From contig JAHREC010000013.1 of NCBI GenBank assembly GCA_020081605.1, forward strand, positions 1,116,001 to 1,180,000: a DNA stretch of 64,000 bases. The letters are read 5' to 3'. The position numbers were made by a program, and so were the translations under genes. Under the pieces are notes generated by a model. That model saw only the letters and a list, made by a program, of their open reading frames with translations, was not told the DNA's origin and did no database searches. How positions within the stretch are numbered: the first letter of the stretch is position 1; each line of letters begins with the position of its first letter. Origin of the DNA: Albifimbria verrucaria (taxonomy: Eukaryota > Ascomycota > Sordariomycetes > Hypocreales > Stachybotryaceae). Of this stretch, positions 23,292 through 34,906 are shown piece by piece.

Positions 23292-24745
23292 GGTGCCGAG
23301 GTCGCGGGTTCACCCGTGGAGACACGAGCGACAGCGTATATACGGAGGGACTGGCGGAAGAATTGGAGCAGCAACGCTGCGGGCACCAACGGCCTGGGTA
23401 CTGACGCTGAAAGGTATTGAATGCGATACGGGTGGATTGCTTCGCTGGAACAAAGAATAAATTGCGACTCCAGAGTCAAAGCGTCCGAAGCCAGCTGTGC
23501 GGCGCGAAAGCTGGGGCGCGTCGGCGACAGGAGACAGGCTGGTCGGAAAGGCTGGTGGTTGAGAGAGAGAAGGAAAAGGTAGAAAGATGAGGCACGGAGC
23601 CTCGCGGTGCAGATTAGATTACCTCAGTGCCTGCTGTCAGATTGCCTTGCCTTACCTTGGGAGCTCCAAAGGTGCCTTACCTAAACGGTGCGACAAGGTA
23701 CCTTGGCCTATGACGACGAGTGCGGGAGCCAACAGGTAGCAACCGGGCATGCCAAGATAGGTGGAAGACGTTCCCCAAGCACGAGACTTGGCCAGTCGCT
23801 TTGGAGAACCTGGCTTGGTGTCAGCCTTGTTGAAGCCGCCTCTGCACCATTGGTAGATAGAAAGCAAGGGCCAGTTTTCTATTCGTTATTTACACACATT
23901 CATGCTGTTATATGGTGCAAGGCCAATCTGGTGCAGGTCCATGTAGTAGGAGGTACATGGGAAGGGCAGAGGTACCTCGGTACCACCAGAGCTTGGAAGA
24001 ATTGCCATGGGTACGGTACGGTACAGTGGTTGAGGCTACCGTTACTTAGACCAATGTATCTTTCAGTACCCAGGGTGGGCTTTTACACCTGGCAAAGACC
24101 CACAGACATCATTTGGTCCCAAAACATAAAGTATAAGACAGACGATGCAAAGTACCACCCTGCTCCATCGAGCATCTTTCTCGTTGGATCCATTCGAGCT
24201 TGACCCTTGTCTCACTTGGACACAACACGCTCTGGTAGTCTCTTCTTGGGGAACGATAAATCTTCAACACCCAGCGTTGAGCCCGCCATTCTCCTGACGT
24301 CTGCACCAACAACTGACGACACGACACGACGGCGGAGCAGGACAAATAGACGACCAGCACCTTGCGCGCTACTACGTACGAGGGTTGCACACGCTACCTC
24401 ATGGCGCTTGATTTAGAAACTGGTCGACCTATCATATAAGCCGACTCCATGGCACCTTGACCTGCTTGCCTCTAACAAAGCAACAAAGACATTCACCCCG
24501 ACCGCAGCCCAACGAGCAGTTTGATCATCTCTTCTTGATCATCGCGCGTTACAGTACAGTACTACAGTACAGTATTCATTCACCTATTCAACGCGACATC
24601 GGTTTCTCTGAGCCTCATCCCGTGGCGCTACCGTCTCTCGACTCGCAAGTGAGAGGTTGGCTATACAGCTCAATAAAACCCAAACCCAACGCCTCCTATC
24701 ACTTCCACCATCTGAACCGAGTTCTTCACTCTGACACCACCAGCC
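23292..24745. promoter_or_regulatory. divergent promoter, TFG1 and nucleotidyltransferase gene
   Basis: 1.45 kb without a supported gene. It carries a TACCT/AGGTA cluster at about 23630-23705 and further GGTAC-rich motifs at 23940-24030. The last 250 bp before the ATG at 24746 are C/T- and C/A-rich, as fungal leaders often are. A repeated TACAGTAC lies at about 24550-24575. Confidence 0.4.
23630..23705. repeat. TACCT/AGGTA motif cluster
   Basis: Repeated TTACCT, GGTGCCTTACCT and CAAGGTACC words in a divergent promoter, like the cluster at 12481-12549. Confidence 0.5.
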
Positions 24746-27700
24746 ATGGCGGGTGTCAATCCAGCAGGCCAAGGCCTTGAAAGCCATCTGCGCAATCTCA
24801 TCCTCACCAACGCCGGTGCAGACAGTAGTGCCTCTTCTGATCGCGGTGGCCCAGGCCAATATCTCACAGCTACTGGAGACCAGTATCCTCCTCACCATGC
24901 ACATGACGAGCAAAGTGGTCCTCACATATCTGAATCTGATCATCATGGGACCGAGGGCAAGCACGACAAGCCGCGCCAAAAACGGGAAGGAAGCGTCCTA
25001 ACCAGGCACAACGTCGACAGATGAATTCACAACTGTCTATTCCCATAGACACCCGGCAGCAATACTCGCAGCCATCTCAAAGAGCTGGTTTTAGCCCAGG
25101 AGCACTTCACTCACGCCCTCACCACTCATACAACTCTAACCACCAATCCACCTTCGAGCCTGGGCCAAGAGATGCCCGGTTCCCTCCTCGTCAATGGAAT
25201 AGTCATGGCCAAAACTATCACCACCAAGGGACCCATCACCACCAACCTCACCACCACCAGCACGTGAAGCATGACCCGTATTTTACCTCGCAGGATCGCA
25301 CCTCACAAGCCCACCCTAGGCACGGCTACGGCCCACCTGGGGCCATGCAAATCGTCAACAGCATCGAGCAGAGATGATTGCTAGACAGGCCGCTTTCCTC
25401 GACGGAATCTCCTACGAAATTGTGGCAAACTCAGAAATAGACATATCAGAAATCGCTCAAAAGGAGGCCTTTCGTCAATACATTGAACAAATTAGTCGGG
25501 ATGCTATCGTCAAGCACGAGCAGGAGCAGAACGCCGCCCAAGATTTTCCGCCCGCATCGGTGGAGCTCAAATGCTTCGGCAGTCTATCTTCTGGCTTTGC
25601 AACGAAGGCTTCGGATATGGACCTGGGCCTCTTGTCTCCGCTATCTAAAGTTGCCCCAGATGCTGCTGACTCCCTATTCCACGCTTACTGGAGAAGGCAT
25701 TATTGGATGCCGGCTTGGGTGCGAGGTTACTCACTCGTACCCGAGTCCCAATCATCAAACTTTGTCAAAACCCACCAGAAAAGCTGCGTCAAGGTCTTCT
25801 GGAAGAGCGCGAGAAATGGGAGAGCGGCCTCACTCACGACCTCGTTGAAGACGATGACCACGATGACGTCGCTGCTCAAGTACATGATGACGAGCCTGCT
25901 GATGCTGCCTTACATGAAGGTGGCACAGCCGATACAGAGTTTGAGCTCCCGTGCGGTACAAATGGTGCAACGCAACGCTTTCATTTAAGACAAGGGAGCA
26001 AATCGCTTCCTGCATACTACAACCTGGCGAAACGGGTCCTACGGAAAGCAGGCGGCCGTGATGTCAGTATGCTGAACTACCGTGATTTTAGTACCCAGGA
26101 CTGGGCAATCCTGGATGGTATATGCCAAGCTTTTATTCGAGGCTTGTCAGATGCGCATCTTAGGCAGCATCTCGCACAATACCCTTCCCTTCGTTTTGGA
26201 ACAGGTGACCCCCAGCAAGTCATCGTTCGCTGGCAGGTGTGTTCAGTCAAGTAGAGGGTGAACATATCTTACAAACTTGGGATGCATGGCCTGCGAAACA
26301 AGAAGTCCGTGCTCAATCTAACCATGCAGAGCAAGTGCTCAGAACGTGGGAAGAGACGCTACGAAAGACAACCTTTGCTCTTGATCCGATCTTATATACC
26401 AAGGAACTCCAATATTCTTTGGACAAGCTGAAAAGATTGCCGTTCATTCAGTTGGTTACTTTGGAACAAGGCCAGCATGAAACTCCGGCACAATACCATG
26501 CGCGTGCAAAGCTTGTCATACACAGTACGCAAACACAAGGTCACGAACTGTCATCCGCTGTAACCCAAGCAATCGTCGATCAGTATGTTGCTGGAATATT
26601 CTATCAGGAAGTTCGCGATGCCGTTCAAAGCGCGTTAGCTGACACTTCTGTCACGTGGGATATCGAGACTGTTAGCCGCCGGCATAAAAGCCTTCACCTA
26701 GCGCGGGAATTTGAAAGGGCTCTGAACAAGGGCCTTTACGACGAGACCTGCGCGAATGAAGTAAGAGAATATGTCACCATACTGCGAGGGCCACTGAAGT
26801 GTTCGAAAGGGGATGACGGTGTCTTGCATTACCTCGTCCCAAGACCAACGAACGGCAGTGTTCTACTGTCAAAGATTCGTTCTCTAGAAGATCCTCACAA
26901 CTTGGAACCGAACCAAAGCCGAGACAGATATCATGATCGCCTTGAGTTTCCAAAGACCGGAGCTGGAATTCAATGTGACATTAATTTTTCTGCGCACCTG
27001 GCGCTTCAAAATACTCTGCTTTTGCGTTGCTATTCACACTCTGACCCAAGAGTGAAGCCAATGGTTTTGTTTGTCAAGCATTGGGCTAAAGTTAGAGGCA
27101 TCAACTCAGGATATCGTGGTACTTTGAGTAGCTATGGTTACGTCTTGATGGTGTTGCATTATCTGGTCAATGTAGCACAACCTTTTGTTTGTCCTAACCT
27201 TCAAAAGTTGGCTCAGCCGCCCCTGCCAAACATCACCCCTGCCGAGGTTGAAAACACAGTTCGCTGCAAAGGATACGATATCCAGTTTTGGCGGAACGAG
27301 GCACAAATTCTGCAATTAGCTCACGATAACCAACTCAACCATAACAATGAAACCATTGGTCAGCTTCTCCGAGGGTTTTTGAATATTTTGCTCATTCCGG
27401 CCCATTGCTAGGCAATGGTTCTTGCAGAGGCTTCGACTGGGGACGAGATGTTCTTAGTTTGCGTACACATGGTGGCCTTCTGTCGAAGCAGGAGAAGGGA
27501 TGGACAGGTGCAAGGACTGTCCTTGAAGTTCAAAGCCCAGCTGCAAATCCCCAGGATCATGATGTTCATACAGGCTTGAACGAGAAAACATCGACCCCCA
27601 CCGATGTTGTGGGCTCTGACTCTCAACAGAAACAGGCACAGTCGACAAGCAAACAGAGCGGCGTAAAGGAGGTACGACATCGATACCTCTTTGCAATTGA

Positions 27701-27932
27701 AGACCCATTTGAATTGGGGCACAATGTTGCCCGTACAGTAACACACAATGGTATCGTTTCAATTCGAGATGAGTTCCGTCGGGCTTGGGCGATCCTTCAA
27801 GCAGCTGGACGTGATCAGCCGCATGATGATCTGCTGAAGAGTACAAACGAAGTTGAGGAAGGAGTGAATCCTTTCTCACAGCTACTGGATGAATTACATG
27901 GACCCTTGGACTCCGCGGCTACTAATGCATGA
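24746..27932 (+). CDS. Cid1/TUTase-type nucleotidyltransferase with a large insertion in the catalytic domain
   Basis: About 1063 aa, no intron. A long His/Gln/Pro-rich N-terminus (HHHQPHHHQH) precedes a DNA-polymerase-beta-like domain: CFGSLSSGFATKASDMDLGLL with the first two Asp (about aa 290), RTRVPIIKL, then, only at about aa 745, CDINFSAHLALQNTLLL with the third Asp. PAP-associated motifs follow (VLFVKHWAKVRGIN, GTLSSYGYVLMVLHYL, LLRGFFEYFA, IEDPFELGHNVARTV). The roughly 400 aa between RVPIIK and CDIN is an insertion not present in Cid1. Family members add U or A to RNA 3' ends; the substrate is unknown. Five short runs (24978-24982, 25339-25342, 25672-25674, 26209-26213, 27376-27380) each lack one base. 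Confidence 0.85.
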
Positions 27933-28073
27933 AGAGACAATTCATATAAACGCATGATGACGATTAGCAACTATTCAGATTACATGGCCAAGTTCAGTGC
28001 TGGTTCTATTGTATAACAAGCTTACTAAAGCCATGTATTTTCATTTGAACAAGTTCATGGTCTTATTTCATAG

Positions 28074-29872
28074 TTAGTCCGTAGCTAGAAGGCTGAACTT
28101 ATTTCCTTCCGAGGAGGACTTGAGCGTTGTTGAAGATCCTGAAGCAGATTTGCTAACTCCAGCTTTTTCCTTGTTCACCTGCCTTCCACTTCTATTGGTT
28201 GGTGTATTTGTGATAGTTACAAAGTTAGCCATTATCTCCATGGTCTTGAGCTGGTCTGCGGCGCGGAGCCAAGACACCATGTCATCGTAATTGGGGCATC
28301 GACCTGTTGGTGGAAGCTCAGACAGTATGTCTCGCAGCTTTTGGGCTTCTACGCTGAGATATGACGTTGCTTGATCTGGGACCATGAGCAATACTTGGCT
28401 CAGCATGCGAAGCGAGTACCACATCGCTTGGAGGTGAGCCAGTAAATGGACATGATCCCATGACACTTGGCGCCGTTTTGCTGCGATGGAGCTCACTGAA
28501 GGCTGGAGCATGCGGAGAACGAAGGACTCCTTCTCAAGATCTTGTCTGTCTCTGATGTCAAGAATGAAATAAACAAGCAACCAGAATGAACCTTGGTTTC
28601 CTTTTGTGTGCGAGCGGAGCTGGCGGAGAAGTTTGACAAGATGGGCGATGAAAGACTCCCCAGGTGCTTTAGGTAGCAACTCGAGTTGCCTGCCTTTTTG
28701 GTCTAGGTTCTGAACACGACGGTATTCAAGTACTATTGAACGAGGTCCCGGGATGGCCCAAACACCCACAGTGTATGCTAGAATTCGAACAGATGTGCTA
28801 GGCTCCCATGCACTGCCGCGAGCAGGGCTCTCGAGAAGGACAGGAAGGAACATTCTCAAGTCTGCGCCGTCTCGGTTTTCATTGGATTGCCCTTGTCCTA
28901 GTTGCAGCATGAGCTCTGATAATCTTGGATCAAGTTGCTCCAAATACAGCTTATGACCATGAAATGTTTTGGGCAAAGGTGCTATCTCTTCGAATAGATA
29001 TTGCTGAACAAATACATCATGACCCGCACCATCTGTGACAGGCCCAAGACAAGCCTGTACGATTTGAGGAAGCGAACTGTGTGGTGAACACTTTCGTTCA
29101 TATGCTAGCCTGCAGATGTCGGTGGCTGTGAGGCCCAAACGAACGCAGATCTGGCTTGGGATAAAGGTGGCAGATACAAGCCGGGCATCTGCACCGATGT
29201 GCACGTCCCGGAAGAATGCTACCACGCCATTTCCGAGGCTATGGACCAAGAGATCGGAGTCCGAGGTCAGAACAATGCCCCGTGTTTGGCTAGATGCCGA
29301 GCGCAATGGGTGTCTGCCTCCGCAGGGACCAGGTGAACGAGAGATTGGTAAATGGGGTGTTGCCGGAGTGCGTCAGTAACAGCCGGGACCAAGAATGTTG
29401 GCGTCACCAGCACTCGGGTTTCTGGACGAGTGAGGTTGAATAAGTCGAGGGCTTTTCCATCATCCTTTAGGAAAAACTGATGAGGACAGCCCCGTGGGTT
29501 GCTCGAGAAGAATTGCTTGAGTTGAGTCGTGTTCCGAGCCATACGTTCCATTCGTACCGGTACTTTTGACTGAGGAGGTAGCCATCGAAATAAATAGCCT
29601 TTCTATTCATAGTTAGCTACCGGTTGGCTCTTGTGTCTGTTGTGATATGGACTGAGTGACTTACATGGTAACGGAATGAGAGGTCAGCTCTTCAAGCCAC
29701 TGCACTGCTGTGCGACCAAGGACATCCGGCCCAGGATAATTCAAGCCATTGCCACGGCAAATATTAAGAATATGGTAGGCCAAGGCTGGGCCATCAATGA
29801 CCACATCCTGGCCTGTCAATGGGAGAGCACGGCATAAGGCTCCAGCGTAGAAATGAGGTGTGGGATGCCCAT
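28074..29872 (-). CDS. asteroid-domain, XPG/FEN1-like nuclease family protein
   Basis: About 579 aa. The N-terminus MGIPHLISTLEPYA is the asteroid start. XPG-type acidic motifs follow in order: DVVIDGPALAYHIL, IYFDGY, LVPAEADTHCARHLAKHG and VLTSDSDLLVHSLG, so the metal-binding Asp/Glu set looks kept. The rest is helical and poorly conserved, with a Ser/Lys-rich tail. Fungal asteroid proteins resemble S. pombe Ast1; the substrate is not established. The intron is 29603-29664. Three runs (GG at 29831-29832, GG at 29577-29578, C4 at 29278-29281, + strand) each lack one base. Its 3' end lies about 140 bp from that of the convergent nucleotidyltransferase gene. Confidence 0.85.
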
Positions 29873-30678
29873 GGCTTATTTCGACACTGGAGGGTCACGA
29901 TCGATCGAGGTCACGAGAACAGTCTGGGCCATTCCATATTATAGAGAATGTTGAGGGAACAGGGCATACGGTATTCATAGCACTTGCTGATGTTCCATAT
30001 CTCCCTACAATCGAGACACGACTGTTGGTATAAGATGGATGTGTGTGGTGGTTATCAAGGCTAATCGCTGGCTGTGCTTATCGATAGCACGAGGACAGGA
30101 CAAGGGCATGGCAAAACCCCACTATCCTAATATGGTAGTTGTATCCGTAGGCGTAATCTCTGAGGCAAGGTACCTACCTAAGTACCTACCTTACCTACAC
30201 GTGCATGGAGGTAGCTAAGGTACAGTACATGGAGGGCTGGAGGGCTGGATATCTGGACCGTTGCCTGCCGCACTGTAGGCGTAATGCTACAGAGCAGGCT
30301 AGACGAGACCTCGGTATCACCATTTCTCCACCGTGTCGGGCTTCTCGCACGGGCATAAGTCATACCGTAGCTGGGGACGAGTGGAATTGAGCCGTGCCAT
30401 TGCGCATCGTGACACCATTGCATTGCATTAGAGCTTCACGGGCTGCATTCGCGGGGCGCGGGTTGCTGTTGCTGTACCGTTGCGAAAAGTGCTTGTCTTA
30501 CTGTACCCGCTGCTGTTTTACCCAACGAGGTACTAACGTTAGACTAGTAGCTCTGATGACAGGGCCCCGGTCGGGAAAAATTCCCTTCTAAATTTGCACC
30601 TCGCTCAACTTTCTTTCTTTCTTTTCCTCCTCCAACCTTCTCTTCTTCCCCAAATCCCCCTCAGATGGGTCGACCATC
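29873..30678. promoter_or_regulatory. divergent promoter, asteroid gene and PRS5-like gene
   Basis: 806 bp. A dense TACCTA cluster lies at 30170-30228. A C/T-rich tract (CTTTCTTTCTTTTCCTCC) sits at about 30609-30640, just before the PRPP synthetase ATG, as in many highly expressed fungal genes. No gene is supported inside. Confidence 0.45.
30170..30228. repeat. TACCTA motif cluster
   Basis: Tandem and near-palindromic TACCTA/AAGTACCTACC words in a divergent promoter. Confidence 0.65.
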
Positions 30679-32328
30679 ATGCGTAACACGCTCATTTTCG
30701 CAGGCACATCGTGCCCAGTCCTCACAGGCCAGATCTGTGAGAACCTGGGCATGGCTCCTGCAAACGCTGAGTTGACGCAGTTCTCCAACGTAAGCTCTGC
30801 CCGCCTTCTCCGGCCTCGCCTGGTGCCGGCATCGTGTCTCTCCTGGCCTGCGTCCCCGATCCGCAATGAAGGCAGTGCTAACCGTTCTGTGCTTCTCCAG
30901 GGTGAGACCAGTGTACGCATCTTGACCAGTGTCCGAGAGAAAGACGTTTTTGTCGTGCAGTCGGGCAGCTCAAAGATCAATGATTCTCTCATGGAACTCC
31001 TCATTATGATCTCTGCCTGCAAAGGCGGGTCGGCAAACAAGGTCACTGGTTAGTCTTTCCCCAAGCACCCCTCCCTGTAGCCCTCTGCTCACCGTGCTCC
31101 AGCGGTCATCCCCTACTTCCCCTACAGCCGTCAATCCAAGAAGAAGTCCCATCGAGGAGCCATCACGGCTCGGATGGTTGCCAATCTCCTAGACGTCGCA
31201 GGTGTCAAGCATGTCATCACCGTTGATCTTCATGCTTCACAAATGCAGGGGTTTTTCAGGTGTCCTGTTGATAACCTGCATGCCGAGCCTATAATTGCCA
31301 AGTGGATCCGCCGCAACGTGCCCAACTGGCGCGAGGCTGTCGTCGTTTCCAAGAATGCTGGCGGCACCAAACGAGTCACATCGCTTGCAGATGCCTTGAA
31401 GCTCAATTTTGGCATCGTCACTACTGATCGCCGACGCACCACCAACCTCACAGCTAGCATGATCATGAATCATCTGGACGGAGTAGAACGTCAGCCAGCG
31501 TTGGAGTCCACAGTTCGTGCTGGTCGCATTGCGAACCCCAAGAATGGCCGTGCCGCAGAGTCAGAGCGTACTCCTGTGAGACGCCCTCGGTGCGTGGCAG
31601 ATTCTCAAGGATCCCCGACCCGCCCCGGCGAGGAGTCGAGAAGGGCTTCGCAAGCCAACATCCCGAACCAAGAGACTGTCCAAACCCCACCTCGTCGCTC
31701 TCCAGAGCCCTCGGTGAACGGCGACGATGAATACAATGACAGACGTGCTCAAGAAGTCACCCACGCTCGTCTCGTGCAGGGTCACATCGTTGAGGACGAC
31801 TTTGACTCGCCGTCATCGGCAGTTGATAACAGCGTCCAGGGTGATGACCCCATGACCATGTCGTATGCATCATCTCTGTTCGTTCCCGAGAGACAGTCCT
31901 TGGGGGCTCTGGCGATGCTATGGGCAGCTCAGACGAGGAGGATAATGCGTTGCAGAACCCCAAGCTCGAGCACATGATTACCCTTGTGGGTGACGTGAAG
32001 AACCGAACTGTTTTCATTGTTGATGATATGATCGACAAGCCTGGATCCTGGATCGCTGCCGCCGAGACGGTGGTGAAGAGGGATTTGCCAAAAGGTTTAT
32101 TGCATTGCCACCCACGGTGTCTTCGGAGGAGACTGCCTGGAGCAACTGCAGGCTTGCGCATGCATTGATACAATCGTTGTTACCAACAGCTTCCCCATCA
32201 GTGGCGAACGAGCCAGGAACAATAGCAAGCTGGTCGTCCTCGACTTGTCCTTCTTGCTAGCAGAGGCCATTCGCCGTAACCACTACGGCGAATCTATCTC
32301 GCCTCTGTTCCAGCACACCGAAGACTGA
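30679..32328 (+). CDS. PRS5: ribose-phosphate pyrophosphokinase with insertion (PRS5-like)
   Basis: About 495 aa, close to yeast Prs5 (496) and longer than plain PRPP synthetases (about 320). Catalyses or supports PRPP formation from ribose-5-phosphate and ATP. Seen: MRNTLIFAGTSCPVL, GETSVRI, VIPYFPYSRQSKKKSHRGAI, VKHVITVDLHASQMQGFF, TTDRRR, VFIVDDMID and VVTNSFPISG. An insertion of about 180 residues, Arg/Ser/Pro-rich, separates TTDRRR from LVGDVKNR, as in the yeast subunits with non-homologous regions. The PRPP loop reads VDDMIDKPGSW where catalytic subunits have DDMADTCGT, which suggests a structural or signalling subunit. Introns are 30790-30900 and 31049-31102. Short runs: 31902-31906, 32080-32082, 32090-32093. 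Confidence 0.85.
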
Positions 32329-33050
32329 GCGGGCGAGCCTCTAGCTTTCCTCAGGCATATTTGCTCACACGTGCACATGGTTGCCTCGATTTGATGACTT
32401 TTTACATGATTTACATGCAGCGTGGCGTTCTGGTAAGGGGCCGGGTTGGAAGGTGCAGATATGAAAGCACAATTCTTTCAGTCGATCTAGCCGCAAGGCA
32501 CGGTAAGACGACGGGTTTTGAAGGCAATCGCGTAGATCAAAATGAATCTCGTCTGGCCTTTTTCACCGCGTCCCATGGCGCCCTTGGTTGATGTGATGCA
32601 ACGCTGACCACTCTCCTCGCCCCATTCGCATTGTGATGTCTGACTGTTCTACTCTTCTTACCCCAGCGGTGCTGTCACTTGTTGACAGCAAGGATCCGAT
32701 TCATCTCAGAATGGACTCTTAACGGAACGCTGGTAGATCAAATCTTCGTCCTTAGAAGGCCCCTGATCCAGAACTCTTTTGTTCTACTGCCTTTGGCTGG
32801 ATGGATCGGGGGCAAGAGAAATTTTCGAACATCTTTGTAACGTGACATGTCGGGTTTGCGAGGTTGACGATGCTCTGAGAGCAATCAGCTTTACTTCAGT
32901 CGAATTTACGTGCTGTCCTAAACAGTTGATCAAATGGTGGCAGAGTCACTCGATGGACTGTCGAAAGCAAATAGGAGCCTTGAGCTCGAAATTCTATCTC
33001 GTATATAATAGAAGTGTCTATTTATCAAAGATGTTTGTATAGCTATGTGC
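32329..33050. other. intergenic, convergent 3' ends
   Basis: 722 bp between the convergent PRPP synthetase and SDR genes. I see 3' UTR-like sequence and nothing further to annotate. Confidence 0.3.
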
Positions 33051-34162
33051 TTAGTCTGACTTGCGGTGCATGATGGTTGCTGAGGCCTGTGACATGGCTC
33101 GGTCAGTTTTCGTTGATAATGGCTAATCGAGTATGCGTTGGTATTTACCTGGTGGTTAGGGAAGAGAAGCGTGTCGGCAATGACAACGTTCTCGCGTCGG
33201 GTGACGTTGAATACAATAACCTCGGCAACATCATCGGGTGTAAGAGGCTCGCAACCACTGTAGAGGAACACAGGATGGTGAGCAGGTTACTGTTGGAGAC
33301 GTGGGAGGTCAGGACGTACGCATAGACGGCATCAGCCTTGCTCTTGTCGCCATAGAATCTCACGACGGAGAAGTTCTACACGGCGAGGGAACAAAAACGC
33401 GTTAGCATAGGAACAACTCCGATATAATAGGGGGCAAACATACCGTCTCAACCTGGCCTGGGTCAACCTCAATGACACGAACCCTCGAGGCAATCAGCTC
33501 CTTGCGCAGAGCCGAGGAAATGCTGTGGACGGCGGCCTTGGTGGCACAGTAGATGGCGCCGCCGGGGTAAGGCTCTCGGCCAGCGATGGAGCCAATGTTC
33601 ACGATGTCGCCCTGACCGCCGTTGGGTCGAGCCAGGAAGATGGGCAGAATGGCCTGGGTCATGTTGACGAGGCCGGTGACGTTGGTGCTGAACATAATGT
33701 TCATGTCTTCCTCAGCAATTTCGGGTGCACGGGCGACACCTTTAACGAGGCCGCTGTAAAACCCAGGGTTCCCACCAAAGGGAGGACGTCAGTTATCTAA
33801 CATAGCATGAAGGGCAAGAGATAGGGAGGGAACTAGGCTCACGCATTGTTGATTAGGACATGAATGTCCCTCCACTCCTCGGGCAGACCGGGGACGAAGT
33901 TCCTGACAGCCTCGGGGTTGCTCACGTCCAGCTGCACAGGGAGGACCTTGACGCCATCGCCAACATCGGCCGCAATGTCGGCGGCGAGCGATTGCAGCTC
34001 GTCGACACGGCGCGCGGCCAGGATGAGGCGCAGGTTGCCCTTGGGACAGGTGCGCGCAAATTCGCGGGCGGTGGACCGGCCAATGCCGGAGGAGGCGCCG
34101 GTGATGAGGACGGTCTTGCCGGCCAGGCGCTGGCCCGCGGCGGAGAGCGACGAGGACGACAT
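33051..34162 (-). CDS. short-chain dehydrogenase/reductase (yeast YMR226C-like)
   Basis: 276 aa; the sequence reads cleanly without any correction. Classical SDR: TGASSGIG cofactor loop near aa 20 with an Arg two residues on, then LAARR, which favours NADP(H). VLINNAG spans the first intron; then GSIAG (Ser) and the active-site YCATK (Tyr, Lys). Closest known type is yeast YMR226C/YdfG, NADP-dependent 3-hydroxy acid (serine) dehydrogenases; the substrate is inferred. Four introns: 33754-33842, 33376-33443, 33258-33319 and 33087-33148. The last exon codes only for ASATIMHRKSD before the TAA at 33051-33053. A TACCTA cluster lies about 470 bp upstream of the start. Confidence 0.9.
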
Positions 34163-34906
34163 GGTTCTGGAGCACGGCGGTGCGATGAACGACTGGCGAG
34201 CAGTGCGAGATAGCGAGAAGAAAGGAGAGGCTTCGACGTTGGTTCTTGTCCAGGCCGCAAAACACCGAGGCGTAGGGGCAGTGAGTGTACGTCGACGGAG
34301 TTGTAGATGGCAACGGAGGAGGAGGGGCTGCGGGGAGAAGGGCGCGCATCAAGTACGGCGTAGCAGACCCAATTGGCTTACTCGATTTCCTATACGATCC
34401 GTGTCCAATTGCTTGTCGCCGCGACGGTGGGCTGGGCCGTTACCGGAATGATAAGGGTCTTGTGGGAAGGGAGGAGTAAGGCGTGAACTTGGGGCGAGCT
34501 TGTGCCATCGGATGTCATCGGCTCGGGTCTAAAGCTCGCGGGAACAGGTGGGGTGGATGATGGATGGACGGAGGGGATACGTGACGTGGGGCTCAAGGAG
34601 GGGTTGTTTGGTGTACGCAGCGTCCAGCTACCGAGTAGCTACTACCTACCTACTAACCTACCTACCTACCTCTTCTAACGTTTTATATATATACACATAA
34701 CTACCATAGTCCCTAGTTGACGTTCCCAGCTCTTGGATTACAAGCACACTTCCGAATAATCATTTTTATTTTTCATATATCATGTACACCCCTTAATTAC
34801 ATATCAGGATTCTTTTGGTGTAGTTAATACCAAACACAGGTAAGCCAAGTACAGTGGGCTGCCGAACGCAGCTGGTCTATAGAATCCTCGCAGTTCTGGA
34901 TCCAGT
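34163..34906. other. SDR promoter and MFS 3' region
   Basis: 744 bp. A TACCTA cluster lies at about 34630-34672, followed by a TATATATATACACATA stretch near 34685. Frames on either strand here are compositional and not protein-like. Confidence 0.4.
34630..34672. repeat. TACCTA motif cluster
   Basis: Repeated CTACCTA/CTAACCTACC words upstream of the SDR gene. Confidence 0.6.
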
